Shown piece by piece: positions 17,049-25,581 of a stretch of 64,000 nucleotides of DNA. Source of the DNA: Allobacillus halotolerans (GTDB lineage Bacteria > Bacillota > Bacilli > Bacillales > Alkalibacillaceae). The stretch lies in NCBI RefSeq assembly GCF_028743495.1, contig NZ_CP117968.1; one strand, written 5' to 3'. The notes under the pieces were generated by a model that worked only from the letters and a program-made list of their open reading frames with translations, ran no database searches and was not told the origin of the DNA. The stretch's first letter is position 1. Each line of letters starts with the position of its first letter. The position numbers and the translations under genes are program-made.

Positions 17049-18383
17049 TTATTCATTTGATTCTTCGTCTTCCTGTTCTTCTGTCTCTTCTTTAGGCTCG
17101 ACCAGCTTTGCATTCTCAAGAAGGAAATCAATTGCTTTTTGCAATTTCAGATCGCCTTTCAATGCATCTGTATTTCCTCCGAGCATTTGTCTCAATTGAT
17201 CAACTTCCATTTGATATTGAGATGCCATTTCTTCGAGTTGTTTGTCAACATCTTCTTCAGTTGCTTCAAGCTCTTCTGTTTCAGCAATTGCTTCTAACGT
17301 CAAGCTCGTTTGTACACGTTTTTGTGCATCTTCTTTCATTTGTTCTTTTAGATCATCCTGTGTTTGACCAGAGAACTGCGTGTACATTTCCATCGTCATA
17401 CCTTGCATTTGAAGACGTTGTTCGAACTCTTGTACCATGCGGTCGAGTTCATTATCAACCATTGCTTCAGGGATGTCGATTTCTGAATTCTCGGAAGCTT
17501 GATTAATCAATGTTTCACGTTTTTGATTTTCAATTTCGTTTTCTTCTTCATCAATTAAACGCTGTTTTGTTTTTTCTTTTAATTCATCAAGTGTCTCAAC
17601 GTCATCATCAACATCTTTAGCGAATTCATCATCTAATTCAGGTACTTCTTTGGACTTGATGTCATGAATTTTCACTTTGAAAGTAGCTTCTTTTCCGGCT
17701 AGGTCTTCAGCTTGATAATCTTCTGGGAAGGTTACTTGTACTTCAGTATCTTCTCCAGCAGTTTTACCAACAAGCTGCTCTTCGAAACCTGGAATGAAAG
17801 TTTGGGATCCGACTTCAAGTGAATGGTTTTCAGCAGATCCACCTTCAAATTTTTCGCCATCTAGATAACCTTCAAAATCGATAACGACGGTGTCGCCTTC
17901 TTCAACTTGTCCTTCTTCTTTCACGACAAGTTCAGCTTGTTTCTCTTGAAGAGTCTTCAATTCATCGTTGACATCTTCATCTGTTACAGAAGCTTCTTTG
18001 TCTTCTACTTCAAGGCCTTTGTATTCGCCAAGCTTTACTTCAGGCTTCACTGTAACTGTAGCTGTAAAGATGAATGGCTTCCCTTTTTCAATTTGCTCGA
18101 TATCCACTTCAGGCTGATCAACTGGTGTAATTTCGACCTCATCGATTGCTTCACTGTAAGCTTCAGGTAGGATGATATCGACTGCATCTTGATATAAAGA
18201 TTCAACACCGAAACGTTGTTCAAAAATTGGACGAGGTACCTTTCCTTTACGGAAGCCTGGAACCTGTACATCTTTAGATACTTTTTTGAAAGCTTGATCC
18301 AACGCTGAGTCGAATTTTTTCTCGTCGACTTCAACCGTCAAAACGCCTTCATTTCCTTCTTTCTTTTCCCATTTTGCTGACAT
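17049..18383 (-). CDS. tig: Trigger factor (ribosome-bound chaperone and prolyl isomerase)
   Basis: Trigger factor binds ribosomal protein L23 and shelters nascent chains. The ribosome-binding signature shows as GFRKGKVPRPIFEQRFG near residue 45. The FKBP-like PPIase domain (about 150-240) contains GDTVVIDFEGYLDGEKFEGG. The helical substrate-binding domain follows, and the tail is very acidic. The ATG at 18383 (MSAKWEKKEG) is chosen because GGAGGG lies 7 nt upstream. The high Asp/Glu content is one reason to suspect a salt-adapted organism. It has its own promoter and terminator. Confidence 0.97.
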   Translation of the reverse strand: MSAKWEKKEGNEGVLTVEVDEKKFDSALDQAFKKVSKDVQVPGFRKGKVPRPIFEQRFGVESLYQDAVDIILPEAYSEAIDEVEITPVDQPEVDIEQIEKGKPFIFTATVTVKPEVKLGEYKGLEVEDKEASVTDEDVNDELKTLQEKQAELVVKEEGQVEEGDTVVIDFEGYLDGEKFEGGSAENHSLEVGSQTFIPGFEEQLVGKTAGEDTEVQVTFPEDYQAEDLAGKEATFKVKIHDIKSKEVPELDDEFAKDVDDDVETLDELKEKTKQRLIDEEENEIENQKRETLINQASENSEIDIPEAMVDNELDRMVQEFEQRLQMQGMTMEMYTQFSGQTQDDLKEQMKEDAQKRVQTSLTLEAIAETEELEATEEDVDKQLEEMASQYQMEVDQLRQMLGGNTDALKGDLKLQKAIDFLLENAKLVEPKEETEEQEDEESNE

Positions 18384-18471
18384 TATAATTCCCTCCAACA
18401 TCTATTCATTCATTTTAAAAACAATAGATTTTTTTCATGCATTTCACGATTCTGTCATATGCAACCATTAT

Positions 18472-18499
18472 ATTATAACATAGAAATTAATCGGTTCAA
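18472..18499 (-). promoter_or_regulatory. Putative promoter of tig
   Basis: TTGAAC (18499-18494), a 16-nt spacer and TATAAT (18477-18472) read leftward, 89 bp before the tig start. Confidence 0.6.
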
Positions 18500-18519
18500 C
18501 ATCAAGGCATTCAACGGTT

Positions 18520-19512
18520 TCAATCATCAATTTGTGAAAAATAAACCTTTTCATAGCGCTCGATTGTTTCCATCCATTCTTCTTGGTCCTTGGTAGTTTC
18601 ATGTTGCTTGGATGATGGCTCATCTAACGTCAAATATTGCTTTGCCAATCCGAGAACTGCATCGGCTACATCTGTTGCCTGTTCTAATTTTGGTGTGAAA
18701 GGAAACAAAATGTATAGATAGCGATACAAAATCTGTTTCGTAAAAGAAAACATAGTTGGATCTTCTTGTTCAATTTCTTCTAATTCACTCAAGACTTTCG
18801 TTGCAAAATTCGTATCTAATATGTCTTCGATAAGCGTAGGGTTCGCGATCATATATTTTTCAAACTTCTCTATTTCAAGGTTTTCATTAACTTCTTCATC
18901 CATACACCATTGAAGCAAACCTGTTTTAATCACGGGGTTTAGTTTTGTATCAACAAAGTAAGGTTTAATAAGCTCTAAGTAAGGTCGCACGGCAAATGTT
19001 CGATGATAAGATAACAATTTCCATTGCTCTTTAAAGTGGCCATTCTCCAACGAATCAATGAAATGATCCATATCTTTTTCTCTCTCTTCAGCTCCCGTTG
19101 TAGTTAGAAATTCCTCACATTGATCATACAACAGTTGGAAATGCGCCTTATATTCCGGAGGTAATTTTGGATCATTTTCGAGCTGATGAAGTGTATCCAT
19201 TACTTCAGAGTATTGATTCGAATGAAACAAAATATTTAAATAGATATGTATGTATTGATAATAATTCGATTCATCTTCCTTCATCAATTTGCGGCATAAA
19301 CCTATAGCTTGTTCGTTTTGCCCCAACTCACTAAGCGAGATAATTTTTGCAATCAATATTTCATTGGAAGCTGCGTTAAAGCTTTCTAACTTATGTATAA
19401 ACAGTAATGCTTCTTCATAATTTTTATTTTCGATTGCTCGTTTACTTTGTTCCTCCAAGTCTCTTTTCCAACCTGGGAACATTACAACCTCTTGTCTATC
19501 ATTCATAATCAC
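18520..19512 (-). CDS. TPR-like protein, YsoA type
   Basis: This 330-aa cytoplasmic protein is predicted helical, with tetratricopeptide-like repeats in the first half (EEALLFIHKLESFNAASNEIL, then EQAIGLCRKLMKEDE). It lies next to tig, as ysoA does in B. subtilis, so it is probably the YsoA equivalent. Its function is unknown; TPR proteins usually mediate protein contacts. The start is uncertain: GTG at 19512 has a weak ribosome site, and the ATG at 19482 (MFPGWKRDLEEQ) has GAGG five bases upstream and may be the true start. Confidence 0.75.
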   Translation of the reverse strand: MIMNDRQEVVMFPGWKRDLEEQSKRAIENKNYEEALLFIHKLESFNAASNEILIAKIISLSELGQNEQAIGLCRKLMKEDESNYYQYIHIYLNILFHSNQYSEVMDTLHQLENDPKLPPEYKAHFQLLYDQCEEFLTTTGAEEREKDMDHFIDSLENGHFKEQWKLLSYHRTFAVRPYLELIKPYFVDTKLNPVIKTGLLQWCMDEEVNENLEIEKFEKYMIANPTLIEDILDTNFATKVLSELEEIEQEDPTMFSFTKQILYRYLYILFPFTPKLEQATDVADAVLGLAKQYLTLDEPSSKQHETTKDQEEWMETIERYEKVYFSQIDD

Positions 19513-19623
19513 CCATCCAATCTTCTCTTGGTTCGTATTCCATTACCCCTTTCATGGAGAGGGGAAACGTTAAAGTAAAAAGTTATGTAAAAAAATGAGC
19601 ACATGGTCAAACGAATTTTCCTC

Positions 19624-20481
19624 CTAACTATATCGGTTGAGGATTCGATCGACTGAAGCTCCGTACATCTCACCGAATAAATTCAAGTGAACGAGTAGGT
19701 AGTAAAGCTGATATATTTCTTTTATATCTTTGTAATAGGAATCAATTGGATAAACTTCGTTATATTCATTGTAGAATGTCTGACTGAATCCCCCAAATAA
19801 CTCCGTGAAGGCTAATTCAAACAGGCGATGTCCATAAAGAAATGACGGATCGATTAAATATGGGACACCTTTCGGACCCACTAACCAGTTCCCTCCCCAA
19901 AGATCACCGTGTAAATATGAAGCACTCACATCATTAGGAAGTAGCTCATCCAAACGTTCCATTAATCGTTCTAGTTTTTCTCGACGAACACCATGTATCC
20001 TTTTTGTTTGTATACCTAATTCCAATTGATTTTTCAACCGGAAATCTCGATAATAATCAACCCAGGAAGCACACATTGCATTTGTTTGAGGAAGTGTACC
20101 AATATATGTATCGGAATAGAATCCATGTTTTGAATTCGTTTGTTGATGCATCAATGCAAGGTTTCTTCCTAACATGACATCTGTTTTGGAAGTTTGCTTA
20201 CCTTCGACCCACTCCATCAACAAGTATGCTTCTCCTTGTTCATCTGAATAATTGATCACTTCAGGAACATGGATTGTCTTTGTACTTCTAATCTGATCTA
20301 AACCTGTTTTTTCAATATGAAAGAAATCTTGCGGCGAATCTGTATGTACTTTCATAAAATATTGTTGACTAGCTGTTTGGATCCAATAACTGTCGTTAAT
20401 AGAACCACCTGAAACGGATTGAATCTGTTGAATCGCCTCCTCTATACCAGTCTGTTCAAAAAGTTTGTTCACTAAACACAT
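19624..20481 (-). CDS. Fructosamine kinase family protein
   Basis: This family phosphorylates sugar moieties of glycated amines or proteins (ketosamine-3-kinase type), promoting deglycation. The fold is a protein-kinase-like (APH) fold. The lysine strand QYFMKVHTD appears near residue 42. The catalytic loop YLHGDLWGGNWLV and the metal-site DPSFLYGHRLFELAF, specific to this family, follow. Length is 285 aa, as usual. It lies between the NlpC/P60 hydrolase and the TPR gene, with no operon partner evident. The substrate cannot be told from sequence; a small-molecule kinase is the alternative. Confidence 0.85.
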   Translation of the reverse strand: MCLVNKLFEQTGIEEAIQQIQSVSGGSINDSYWIQTASQQYFMKVHTDSPQDFFHIEKTGLDQIRSTKTIHVPEVINYSDEQGEAYLLMEWVEGKQTSKTDVMLGRNLALMHQQTNSKHGFYSDTYIGTLPQTNAMCASWVDYYRDFRLKNQLELGIQTKRIHGVRREKLERLMERLDELLPNDVSASYLHGDLWGGNWLVGPKGVPYLIDPSFLYGHRLFELAFTELFGGFSQTFYNEYNEVYPIDSYYKDIKEIYQLYYLLVHLNLFGEMYGASVDRILNRYS

Positions 20482-20559
20482 TTTATGAACATCCTTTCAA
20501 TGAATTGCTGTTTCAATTATATACGAATTTCAAAAATGTTCAAAAACAAAAAGAAAAAC

Positions 20560-20583
20560 GGTATCAAGGAAAGCCCTTGATAC
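20560..20583 (-). terminator. Rho-independent terminator of the NlpC/P60 hydrolase gene
   Basis: GGTATCAAGG (20560-20569) pairs with CCTTGATACC (20574-20583). Leftward it continues as GTTTTTCTTTTTG. Confidence 0.9.
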
Positions 20584-20607
20584 CCATTAAGTCACTAAGC
20601 TTTATTA

Positions 20608-21873
20608 TTATCTTACACGGCGTACATGTCCAGCGAATTTGCTTTTCCAATAACCATGCGTCATATCTGCAACTGCAAGCCCTGTTGAATTTTGAGAGCC
20701 GATAAACTTACCGTTTCCTAAATAAATCCCTATATGTCCGTTTGTTTTATACGTGTTAAAGAAAACGAGATCACCTGGTTGCGCTTGACTATACGGAATT
20801 TTTGTACCGACTGAACTCAACCCGGCTGTACTGCCCGGAACTGAGATTCCAGCTTGTTTGAAAGCCCAATGAATGAACCCGGAGCAATCAAAACCTGCTG
20901 TTGTTTTTCCGCCCCATTGATAAGGTGTTCCAAGATGTGCATATCCTGCATTAATGGCTGTTGAAACATTCCCATTGGCTTTTGGAGCACTTTTCGTCTG
21001 CTGTTTTTTCGAGCTTTTACTTTTAGACGCTTGTACAACAGAAGAACCCTCATTATTGTCAGATGATTGGTGAGAAGCTAATACAACAGTCTCTGATCTT
21101 TGCTCTGATTCCTTTTGAGCTATTTTATTCTTCACCTGCTGTTGCATGCTTGCTAACTCACTATCTTGTAATTGCAGTTCATCCTGAAGTGCCAATAATT
21201 CAGACTGCTTGTCTTTTAAAGACTTTCGTTTTTCTTTTGCTGCAACTTTTTGGTCTTCAATTAAGGTAATCATTCCCCGCAGTTCAGTCTGCATATCTTG
21301 TAATTCCTGTAACTTACTGAGAACTTTATTTTGTTTCTTTTTCACAGTGGCTTTATCTTCTTGTTGCTCTAGTATGAGTTGTTTATCAGAGTCCATGATT
21401 TTTTTTACTGCATTTGACCGACTAATAAACTGTCCCATATTTTTCGAGCCTAAAATGACCTCGATATATGCAATATCTCCCCCATTTCGATGATAGGAAA
21501 CAAGACGTTCTTGAATGATTTCTCGACGGATTTCAATGTCTTTTTCAATTTGCTGAATCTCTTCTTCTAATTGTTCGACTTCATCTTCTGTTCGGTCTAC
21601 TTTTTCCTCCGTCTCATCCATTGTTCGTTGGTTCGCTTCTAAGGTTTCATTCAGCTGTTCAAGTTCTTGATTTAACTCTTCTAACTCAGTTAATACTTGA
21701 TTCACTTCTGTTTTGGCTTCTTCAATATTTTGCTGTACATCAGCTCGTTCGTTTTGCAACTCCGATTCCCGGTTTTCTAAGTCTTCGATTGTCTCAGCAT
21801 ATGTATGTATTCCTAGTATCCCGGTAATGCCAATTGCTAAACAAACTGAACGGATTAACGACCTTTGTTTCAT
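20608..21873 (-). CDS. Secreted peptidoglycan endopeptidase, CwlO-like (coiled coil plus NlpC/P60)
   Basis: The 421-aa protein begins with a signal peptide (basic MKQRSLIR, hydrophobic core, cleavage likely after THTYA-type AX-A near residue 26). A long Glu/Gln/Lys-rich coiled coil spans about 27-265, followed by a Ser/Lys-rich linker and a C-terminal NlpC/P60 domain. The catalytic Cys lies in AGFDCSGFIHWAF and the His in GHIGIYLGNGKFI. The domain order matches CwlO, the D,L-endopeptidase needed for cell elongation, which is controlled by FtsEX and WalRK in B. subtilis. A WalR-like site lies upstream. It is followed by its own terminator. Confidence 0.9.
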   Translation of the reverse strand: MKQRSLIRSVCLAIGITGILGIHTYAETIEDLENRESELQNERADVQQNIEEAKTEVNQVLTELEELNQELEQLNETLEANQRTMDETEEKVDRTEDEVEQLEEEIQQIEKDIEIRREIIQERLVSYHRNGGDIAYIEVILGSKNMGQFISRSNAVKKIMDSDKQLILEQQEDKATVKKKQNKVLSKLQELQDMQTELRGMITLIEDQKVAAKEKRKSLKDKQSELLALQDELQLQDSELASMQQQVKNKIAQKESEQRSETVVLASHQSSDNNEGSSVVQASKSKSSKKQQTKSAPKANGNVSTAINAGYAHLGTPYQWGGKTTAGFDCSGFIHWAFKQAGISVPGSTAGLSSVGTKIPYSQAQPGDLVFFNTYKTNGHIGIYLGNGKFIGSQNSTGLAVADMTHGYWKSKFAGHVRRVR

Positions 21874-21924
21874 TGTGAACCTCCCAATTCGAAATGCTAG
21901 ATTGTTAGATTTTGTGTTTTACCC

Positions 21925-21968
21925 AGTATAACATTCATAGATTTCAACACTATTAAACAAATATTACA
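21925..21968 (-). promoter_or_regulatory. Candidate WalR site and -10 upstream of the CwlO-like gene
   Basis: TGTAAT-N5-TTTAAT (21968-21952) matches the WalR consensus TGTWAH-N5-TGTWAH with one mismatch. A TATACT (21930-21925) lies 21 bp further downstream, placing the site just upstream of the -35 region. WalR activation of cwlO is known in B. subtilis. Confidence 0.45.
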
Positions 21969-22020
21969 GTTTCATTTCAATCCGTCTAAAGATAAGTCGT
22001 ATTTTGTATATAAATGTTAA

Positions 22021-22581
22021 TTGTTGGAAAAACAGAAGGAGATTTGCACATATCCACCAAACAATCAAGTAGTTCTTTTATCACAAAGCGATCGTTACCT
22101 AATATTTTTGGCATATGCCTTTATTCTTTTATCGAAGGTTTCCATCTTGTACAATGATAGTATTCTTAAGCAATACGGAAGGGTGTTTTTCGAATTGCAA
22201 CAATTACTCTACCATCCAGCTTGGAAAAAACAAGTGGATTCTGGGTTGGACCAACAGATTCAAGAAACATTTTTACAAACGAGGGATGATCAAGAGAAGG
22301 TAATCATACCAATAAGACAGGCAATCAATCATAACGGAGACTACTTGCTAACCGTTCTTTTTCACAATCGAACTCAACAAGCGATTCATTTATCCAATAT
22401 TCATTTATCCGTCTCTTCTCCATACTTCCAAGCGGTACAACATCAATTTCCGACAACTGAGTGGTATGTTGAGCCGCAAACAAGTTCTCCATGGACGTTT
22501 ATATTCCGTGAAATGAATTATTCTGGTGAACTGGCAGATGATGTTCGAGATTTACAGATTGAATTTATTTCTACTATTTAA
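22021..22581 (+). CDS. SLAP-domain-like protein
   Basis: The C-terminal half resembles the SLAP domain of Bacillales proteins. A run like LTVLFHNRTQQAIHLSNIHL is followed by an F-containing segment and a VEPQTSSPWTFIF motif, matching the domain's RN...I, F and P-W-T-F-F signature. The first ~60 residues hold a hydrophobic stretch (RYLIFLAYAFILLSKV). Length is 186 aa from a TTG at 22021 that has no obvious ribosome site, so the start is uncertain. It is divergent from the CwlO-like gene. Function is unknown; some SLAP proteins are linked to accessory Sec or S-layer assembly. Confidence 0.55.
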   Translation: MLEKQKEICTYPPNNQVVLLSQSDRYLIFLAYAFILLSKVSILYNDSILKQYGRVFFELQQLLYHPAWKKQVDSGLDQQIQETFLQTRDDQEKVIIPIRQAINHNGDYLLTVLFHNRTQQAIHLSNIHLSVSSPYFQAVQHQFPTTEWYVEPQTSSPWTFIFREMNYSGELADDVRDLQIEFISTI

Positions 22582-22591
22582 TTTGAATAAG

Positions 22592-22610
22592 CCCCCTCAG
22601 TATTGAGGGG
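22592..22610. terminator. Hairpin after the SLAP-domain gene
   Basis: CCCCTCA and TGAGGGG pair across a 3-nt loop between the SLAP gene and the convergent small sporulation gene. No strong T run follows in either direction, so efficiency is doubtful. Confidence 0.4.
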
Positions 22611-22643
22611 ACTTAATCAAAATGATTTACTTAGCGGTTAATC

Positions 22644-22760
22644 TTAGTAGCCATAACCGCCGTAACCGCCGCCACTCCAAGACGCTCCAACAATAATCAA
22701 TAAAATAAACAAGACGACAATTAAGGCGAAACCGCCACCGTATCCATATCCTTGACTCAT
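22644..22760 (-). CDS. YjcZ-family small sporulation peptide (38 aa)
   Basis: The peptide has a Gly/Tyr-rich N-terminus (MSQGYGYGGGFALIV), one membrane segment (ALIVVLFILLIIVGASW) and a Gly/Tyr-rich tail (GGGYGGYGY). This is the pattern of the YjcZ family of tiny hydrophobic proteins found in Bacillaceae spores. AGGGAGG stands 8 nt before the ATG. It is convergent with the SLAP-domain gene. Confidence 0.85.
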   Translation of the reverse strand: MSQGYGYGGGFALIVVLFILLIIVGASWSGGGYGGYGY

Positions 22761-22956
22761 AAACAATACCTCCCTTTCTCCTTTATTCATACACTATGTA
22801 GAACAACAGCTATGTGTTTGAGCGAATGGCCTAATTCGGTCCAAAGAGAAGTTATTTTTTATAGCCATTGTGTCAATTACCTAACGATCTATCGCTTATT
22901 TATAGCCTAGCTTTGTTTTAATTTAAATAAAATCATTTATTTTTTTAATTAGTTGG

Positions 22957-22986
22957 TTGACATTGCTGGCTATCCTTTTATATAAT
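22957..22986 (+). promoter_or_regulatory. Promoter of the tRNA-Gly/tRNA-Arg unit
   Basis: A consensus TTGACA (22957-22962), an 18-nt spacer and TATAAT (22981-22986) lie about 65 bp before the first tRNA. Confidence 0.85.
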
Positions 22987-23053
22987 AGGTCTTGTCCGAA
23001 AAAGATAAATCGTCTTTCTTGGTTCAAATAAAAGCTTTTAAAATACGACTCGT

Positions 23054-23127
23054 GCGGGTGTAGTTTAGTGGTAAAACCTCAGCCTTCCAAGCTGATGTCG
23101 TGGGTTCGATTCCCATCACCCGCTCCA
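23054..23127 (+). tRNA. tRNA-Gly(TCC)
   Basis: The full cloverleaf can be drawn. The acceptor stem is GCGGGTG/CACCCGC, the anticodon stem-loop is TCAGC-CTTCCAA-GCTGA with anticodon TCC, the T arm is TGGGTTCGATTCCCA, and a CCA end is encoded. Confidence 0.97.
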
Positions 23128-23147
23128 TTCTATGTCAATAGTCAAAT

Positions 23148-23221
23148 GTCCCAGTAGCTCAGTAGGATAGAGCAACAGCCTTCTAAGCTGTGGGTCGGGC
23201 GTTCGAATCGCTCCTGGGACA
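23148..23221 (+). tRNA. tRNA-Arg(TCT)
   Basis: The acceptor stem is GTCCCAG/CTGGGAC and the D arm GCTCAGTAGGATAGAGC. The anticodon stem-loop is ACAGC-CTTCTAA-GCTGT with anticodon TCT, and the T loop TTCGAAT is closed by a stem with one G-T pair. The discriminator is A, and CCA is not encoded. It lies 20 bp behind tRNA-Gly in the same unit. Confidence 0.96.
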
Positions 23222-23227
23222 TACCAG

Positions 23228-23260
23228 AATCCAGTAACCGGTTGGTTGCTGGATTTATTT
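23228..23260 (+). terminator. Terminator of the tRNA unit
   Basis: AATCCAG and CTGGATT pair around an inner GTAACC/GGTTGC-like stem, and TTTATTTATG follows on the plus strand. Confidence 0.75.
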
Positions 23261-23276
23261 ATGTTTCCAATTAATA

Positions 23277-23312
23277 AAAAATCGAACGAGAGGTAAATTG
23301 TCTCGTCCGATT
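23277..23312 (-). terminator. Terminator of the rph-rdgB unit
   Basis: ATCGAACGAGA pairs with TCTCGTCCGAT (one G-T pair), with TTTTTTATTAA leftward, just after the rdgB stop codon. Confidence 0.85.
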
Positions 23313-23319
23313 CAATAAG

Positions 23320-23904
23320 CTATCTCAATTCGTTAAGCATTTTCTCCAATGCTTTCTTTCGATGGCTGATTCTGTTTTTGACATCCGGTCCTAATTCACC
23401 ATAGGATTGATCATATCCGTCTGGTTGAAATATAGGGTCATAACCAAAACCTTGTTCACCACGTCTTTCTGTTAAAATCCTTCCTTCACTTCTTCCTTCT
23501 GTCGTCAATGTTGTCTCACCTGGACGAGCAAATGCTAATACGCAAACAAATGCTGCTTCACGATCTTCGCTTTTTTTATCCTGCAATTTTTTCAGTAATT
23601 TATCGTTATTTGCTTGGTCATCCTTCGCTTCACCGGCGTATCTGGCTGAATAAACACCTGGCTCACGGTTCAGTGCATACACTTCTAAACCAGAATCATC
23701 TGCTAAAACGGGTACTTGATACTTCTTTGCATAGGTTTCTGCTTTTAGTATGGCATTCTCTTCAAAAGTTGTGCCTGTTTCTTCTACATCTTCTGCCTCT
23801 GGAAATTGCTCCATTAGACTTTTGATTTCAATACCCTGTCCACTTAAGAGTTCTTTCATTTCTTCTAATTTACCTTGATTGGTGGTCGCTACATAAATAA
23901 TCAT
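23320..23904 (-). CDS. rdgB: XTP/dITP diphosphatase (RdgB/HAM1, YsnA)
   Basis: This enzyme hydrolyses non-canonical purine triphosphates (dITP, XTP), keeping them out of DNA and RNA. The 194-aa protein shows ATTNQGKLEEMKELL at the N-terminus (nucleotide-binding SxNxxK-like motif), VLADDSGLEVYALN with the catalytic acid near residue 68, PGVYSARYAG, and GFGYDPIFQPDGY followed by SHRKKAL. It lies 13 nt behind rph, as ysnA does in B. subtilis. Confidence 0.96.
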   Translation of the reverse strand: MIIYVATTNQGKLEEMKELLSGQGIEIKSLMEQFPEAEDVEETGTTFEENAILKAETYAKKYQVPVLADDSGLEVYALNREPGVYSARYAGEAKDDQANNDKLLKKLQDKKSEDREAAFVCVLAFARPGETTLTTEGRSEGRILTERRGEQGFGYDPIFQPDGYDQSYGELGPDVKNRISHRKKALEKMLNELR

Positions 23905-23917
23905 TGGTTATTCTCCT

Positions 23918-24652
23918 TTAGATCAACGCTGCATCTTCGCCAAGTGCATCTTTTTGTATATCAAATAGTTCTTTTACGCCTTTTTGTGCAAGCTCAATCA
24001 TTTCATTCAGTTGATCGGGAGTGAACGTTGCTTCTTCTCCTGTGCCTTGCAATTCAACAAACTCATTTGCTTCTGTCATGACCACGTTCATATCAACAGC
24101 AGCGGCAGCATCTTCTACATATTGGAGATCAAGCAATGGTTCTTGACGATCACTTAATCCGACCGAAATGGCTGCTAAATATTGCTGGATTGGCATCTCT
24201 TTTATTACCTTTTCTTTCAGTAACTTGCTGCACGCAAGTGAAACGGCTACGAAAGCACCTGTAATGGAAGCTGTGCGCGTCCCACCATCAGCTTGGATAA
24301 CATCACAATCTACCCAAATTGTTCGTTCTCCAAGCTTATTTAAGTCAATGACTGCACGTAACGCTCTTCCAATCAGCCGCTGAATTTCCATTGTCCGTCC
24401 TGTTACCTTCCCTTTGGATGATTCACGGATGTTTCTTCTCTCTGTCGCACGAGGTAACATGGCGTATTCTGCAGTTACCCAACCTTTTCCCTCACCACGC
24501 ATAAACGGTGGCACTTTATTTTCGACACTTGCACTGCAAATGACCTTCGTATCACCCATCGTGATCAACACAGAACCTTCCGGATGTTTAATATACTCGG
24601 TTTCAATATGAACATTTCGTAATTCATCTGCTTGTCTTCCATCAACTCTCAT
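23918..24652 (-). CDS. rph: Ribonuclease PH
   Basis: RNase PH is a phosphate-dependent 3'-5' exoribonuclease and nucleotidyltransferase that trims tRNA 3' ends. The 244-aa protein matches the usual length. It opens with MRVDGRQADELRNVHIETEY and contains the phosphate/RNA-binding stretches MRGEGKGWVTAEYAMLPRAT and ADGGTRTASITGAFVA. It sits 13 nt upstream of rdgB. gerM, which lies between racE and rph in B. subtilis, is absent here. Confidence 0.97.
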   Translation of the reverse strand: MRVDGRQADELRNVHIETEYIKHPEGSVLITMGDTKVICSASVENKVPPFMRGEGKGWVTAEYAMLPRATERRNIRESSKGKVTGRTMEIQRLIGRALRAVIDLNKLGERTIWVDCDVIQADGGTRTASITGAFVAVSLACSKLLKEKVIKEMPIQQYLAAISVGLSDRQEPLLDLQYVEDAAAAVDMNVVMTEANEFVELQGTGEEATFTPDQLNEMIELAQKGVKELFDIQKDALGEDAALI

Positions 24653-24726
24653 TTAGTAGCCTCCTCATGATAAATCGATCCATCTGCACTTTACTATGTG
24701 TCAATATCTATCCGAACATAAAGAAA

Positions 24727-24745
24727 ACTTGGCGACTTACCAAGT
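24727..24745 (-). terminator. Terminator hairpin overlapping the racE stop codon
   Basis: Leftward, ACTTGG (codons Thr-Trp of racE) pairs with CCAAGT and is followed by TTTTCTTT. The stop codon TAA forms part of the loop. The coding end therefore doubles as the terminator stem. Confidence 0.65.
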
Positions 24746-25555
24746 TCTTTGTTCATTTAATTGAACTTTTGCTAGGTGTATATGAGCAAATTGACCGAGG
24801 ATTACCTTTAACTTCTCAAATGATTGGATCTCTTTTGTCGTGTAAATAATCGGTTCGACTGGTTCATTCATCGGTTCATGTAAGGTATTGGAATAAGTTA
24901 ATATGGATCGAACTTCAGTCGCTGTTTCTAATGCTGACGACAAAACAGTCACATGGTCTCCTACAACTTCTTCGATGATATCTTGAATAATCGGATAATG
25001 TGTACATCCAAGAATCAACGTGTCCATGTTTGTCATTTCTTGAAACGGTTGCAAGCTCTCTTGCACAATTTTCTTTACCGGATCTCCAGTTACATTCCCA
25101 TGTTCAATCATTGGCACAAATTTTGGACAAGCAATGCTCATAGTCTCAATAGCTGGATTCAATACCTCAAGTGAATTCGCATAAGCTCCACTTTCTACGG
25201 TATTCGTTGTACCTATGACTCCAACCGAATTCGTTTTTGTCGATTGCACGGCCGCTCGAGCGCCAGGATTCACTACACCTATAACAGGTATAGATAATTT
25301 TTCTTTCAAATCATCCAGCAAGATGGCTGTTGCTGTATTACAAGCAATGACCAATAACTTAATATCATGCTGGATTAAATAATTGACCAATTCCCACGTG
25401 TATTGAATCACTTGTTCTTTCGTTTTTGTCCCATACGGACATCTTAATGTATCTCCTAAGTATATGAATTGCTCGTCTGGCAGTTGACGATGTAGTTCTG
25501 TTAAAACGGTCAATCCACCAATTCCTGAGTCAATAACCCCTATTGGTTTATTCAT
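24737..25555 (-). CDS. racE: Glutamate racemase
   Basis: Glutamate racemase supplies D-glutamate for peptidoglycan. The two catalytic cysteines lie in VIACNTATA (about 73) and LGCTHYPI (about 184). PIGVIDSGIGGLTVL at the N-terminus is the signature. Length is 272 aa, normal for RacE/MurI. It follows a marR-family gene, as in B. subtilis (ysmB-racE). Its last codons form part of a terminator hairpin. Confidence 0.96.
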   Translation of the reverse strand: MNKPIGVIDSGIGGLTVLTELHRQLPDEQFIYLGDTLRCPYGTKTKEQVIQYTWELVNYLIQHDIKLLVIACNTATAILLDDLKEKLSIPVIGVVNPGARAAVQSTKTNSVGVIGTTNTVESGAYANSLEVLNPAIETMSIACPKFVPMIEHGNVTGDPVKKIVQESLQPFQEMTNMDTLILGCTHYPIIQDIIEEVVGDHVTVLSSALETATEVRSILTYSNTLHEPMNEPVEPIIYTTKEIQSFEKLKVILGQFAHIHLAKVQLNEQRTW

Positions 25556-25581
25556 TCTAGTTGCCTCTTTCTAGTGTAGGT

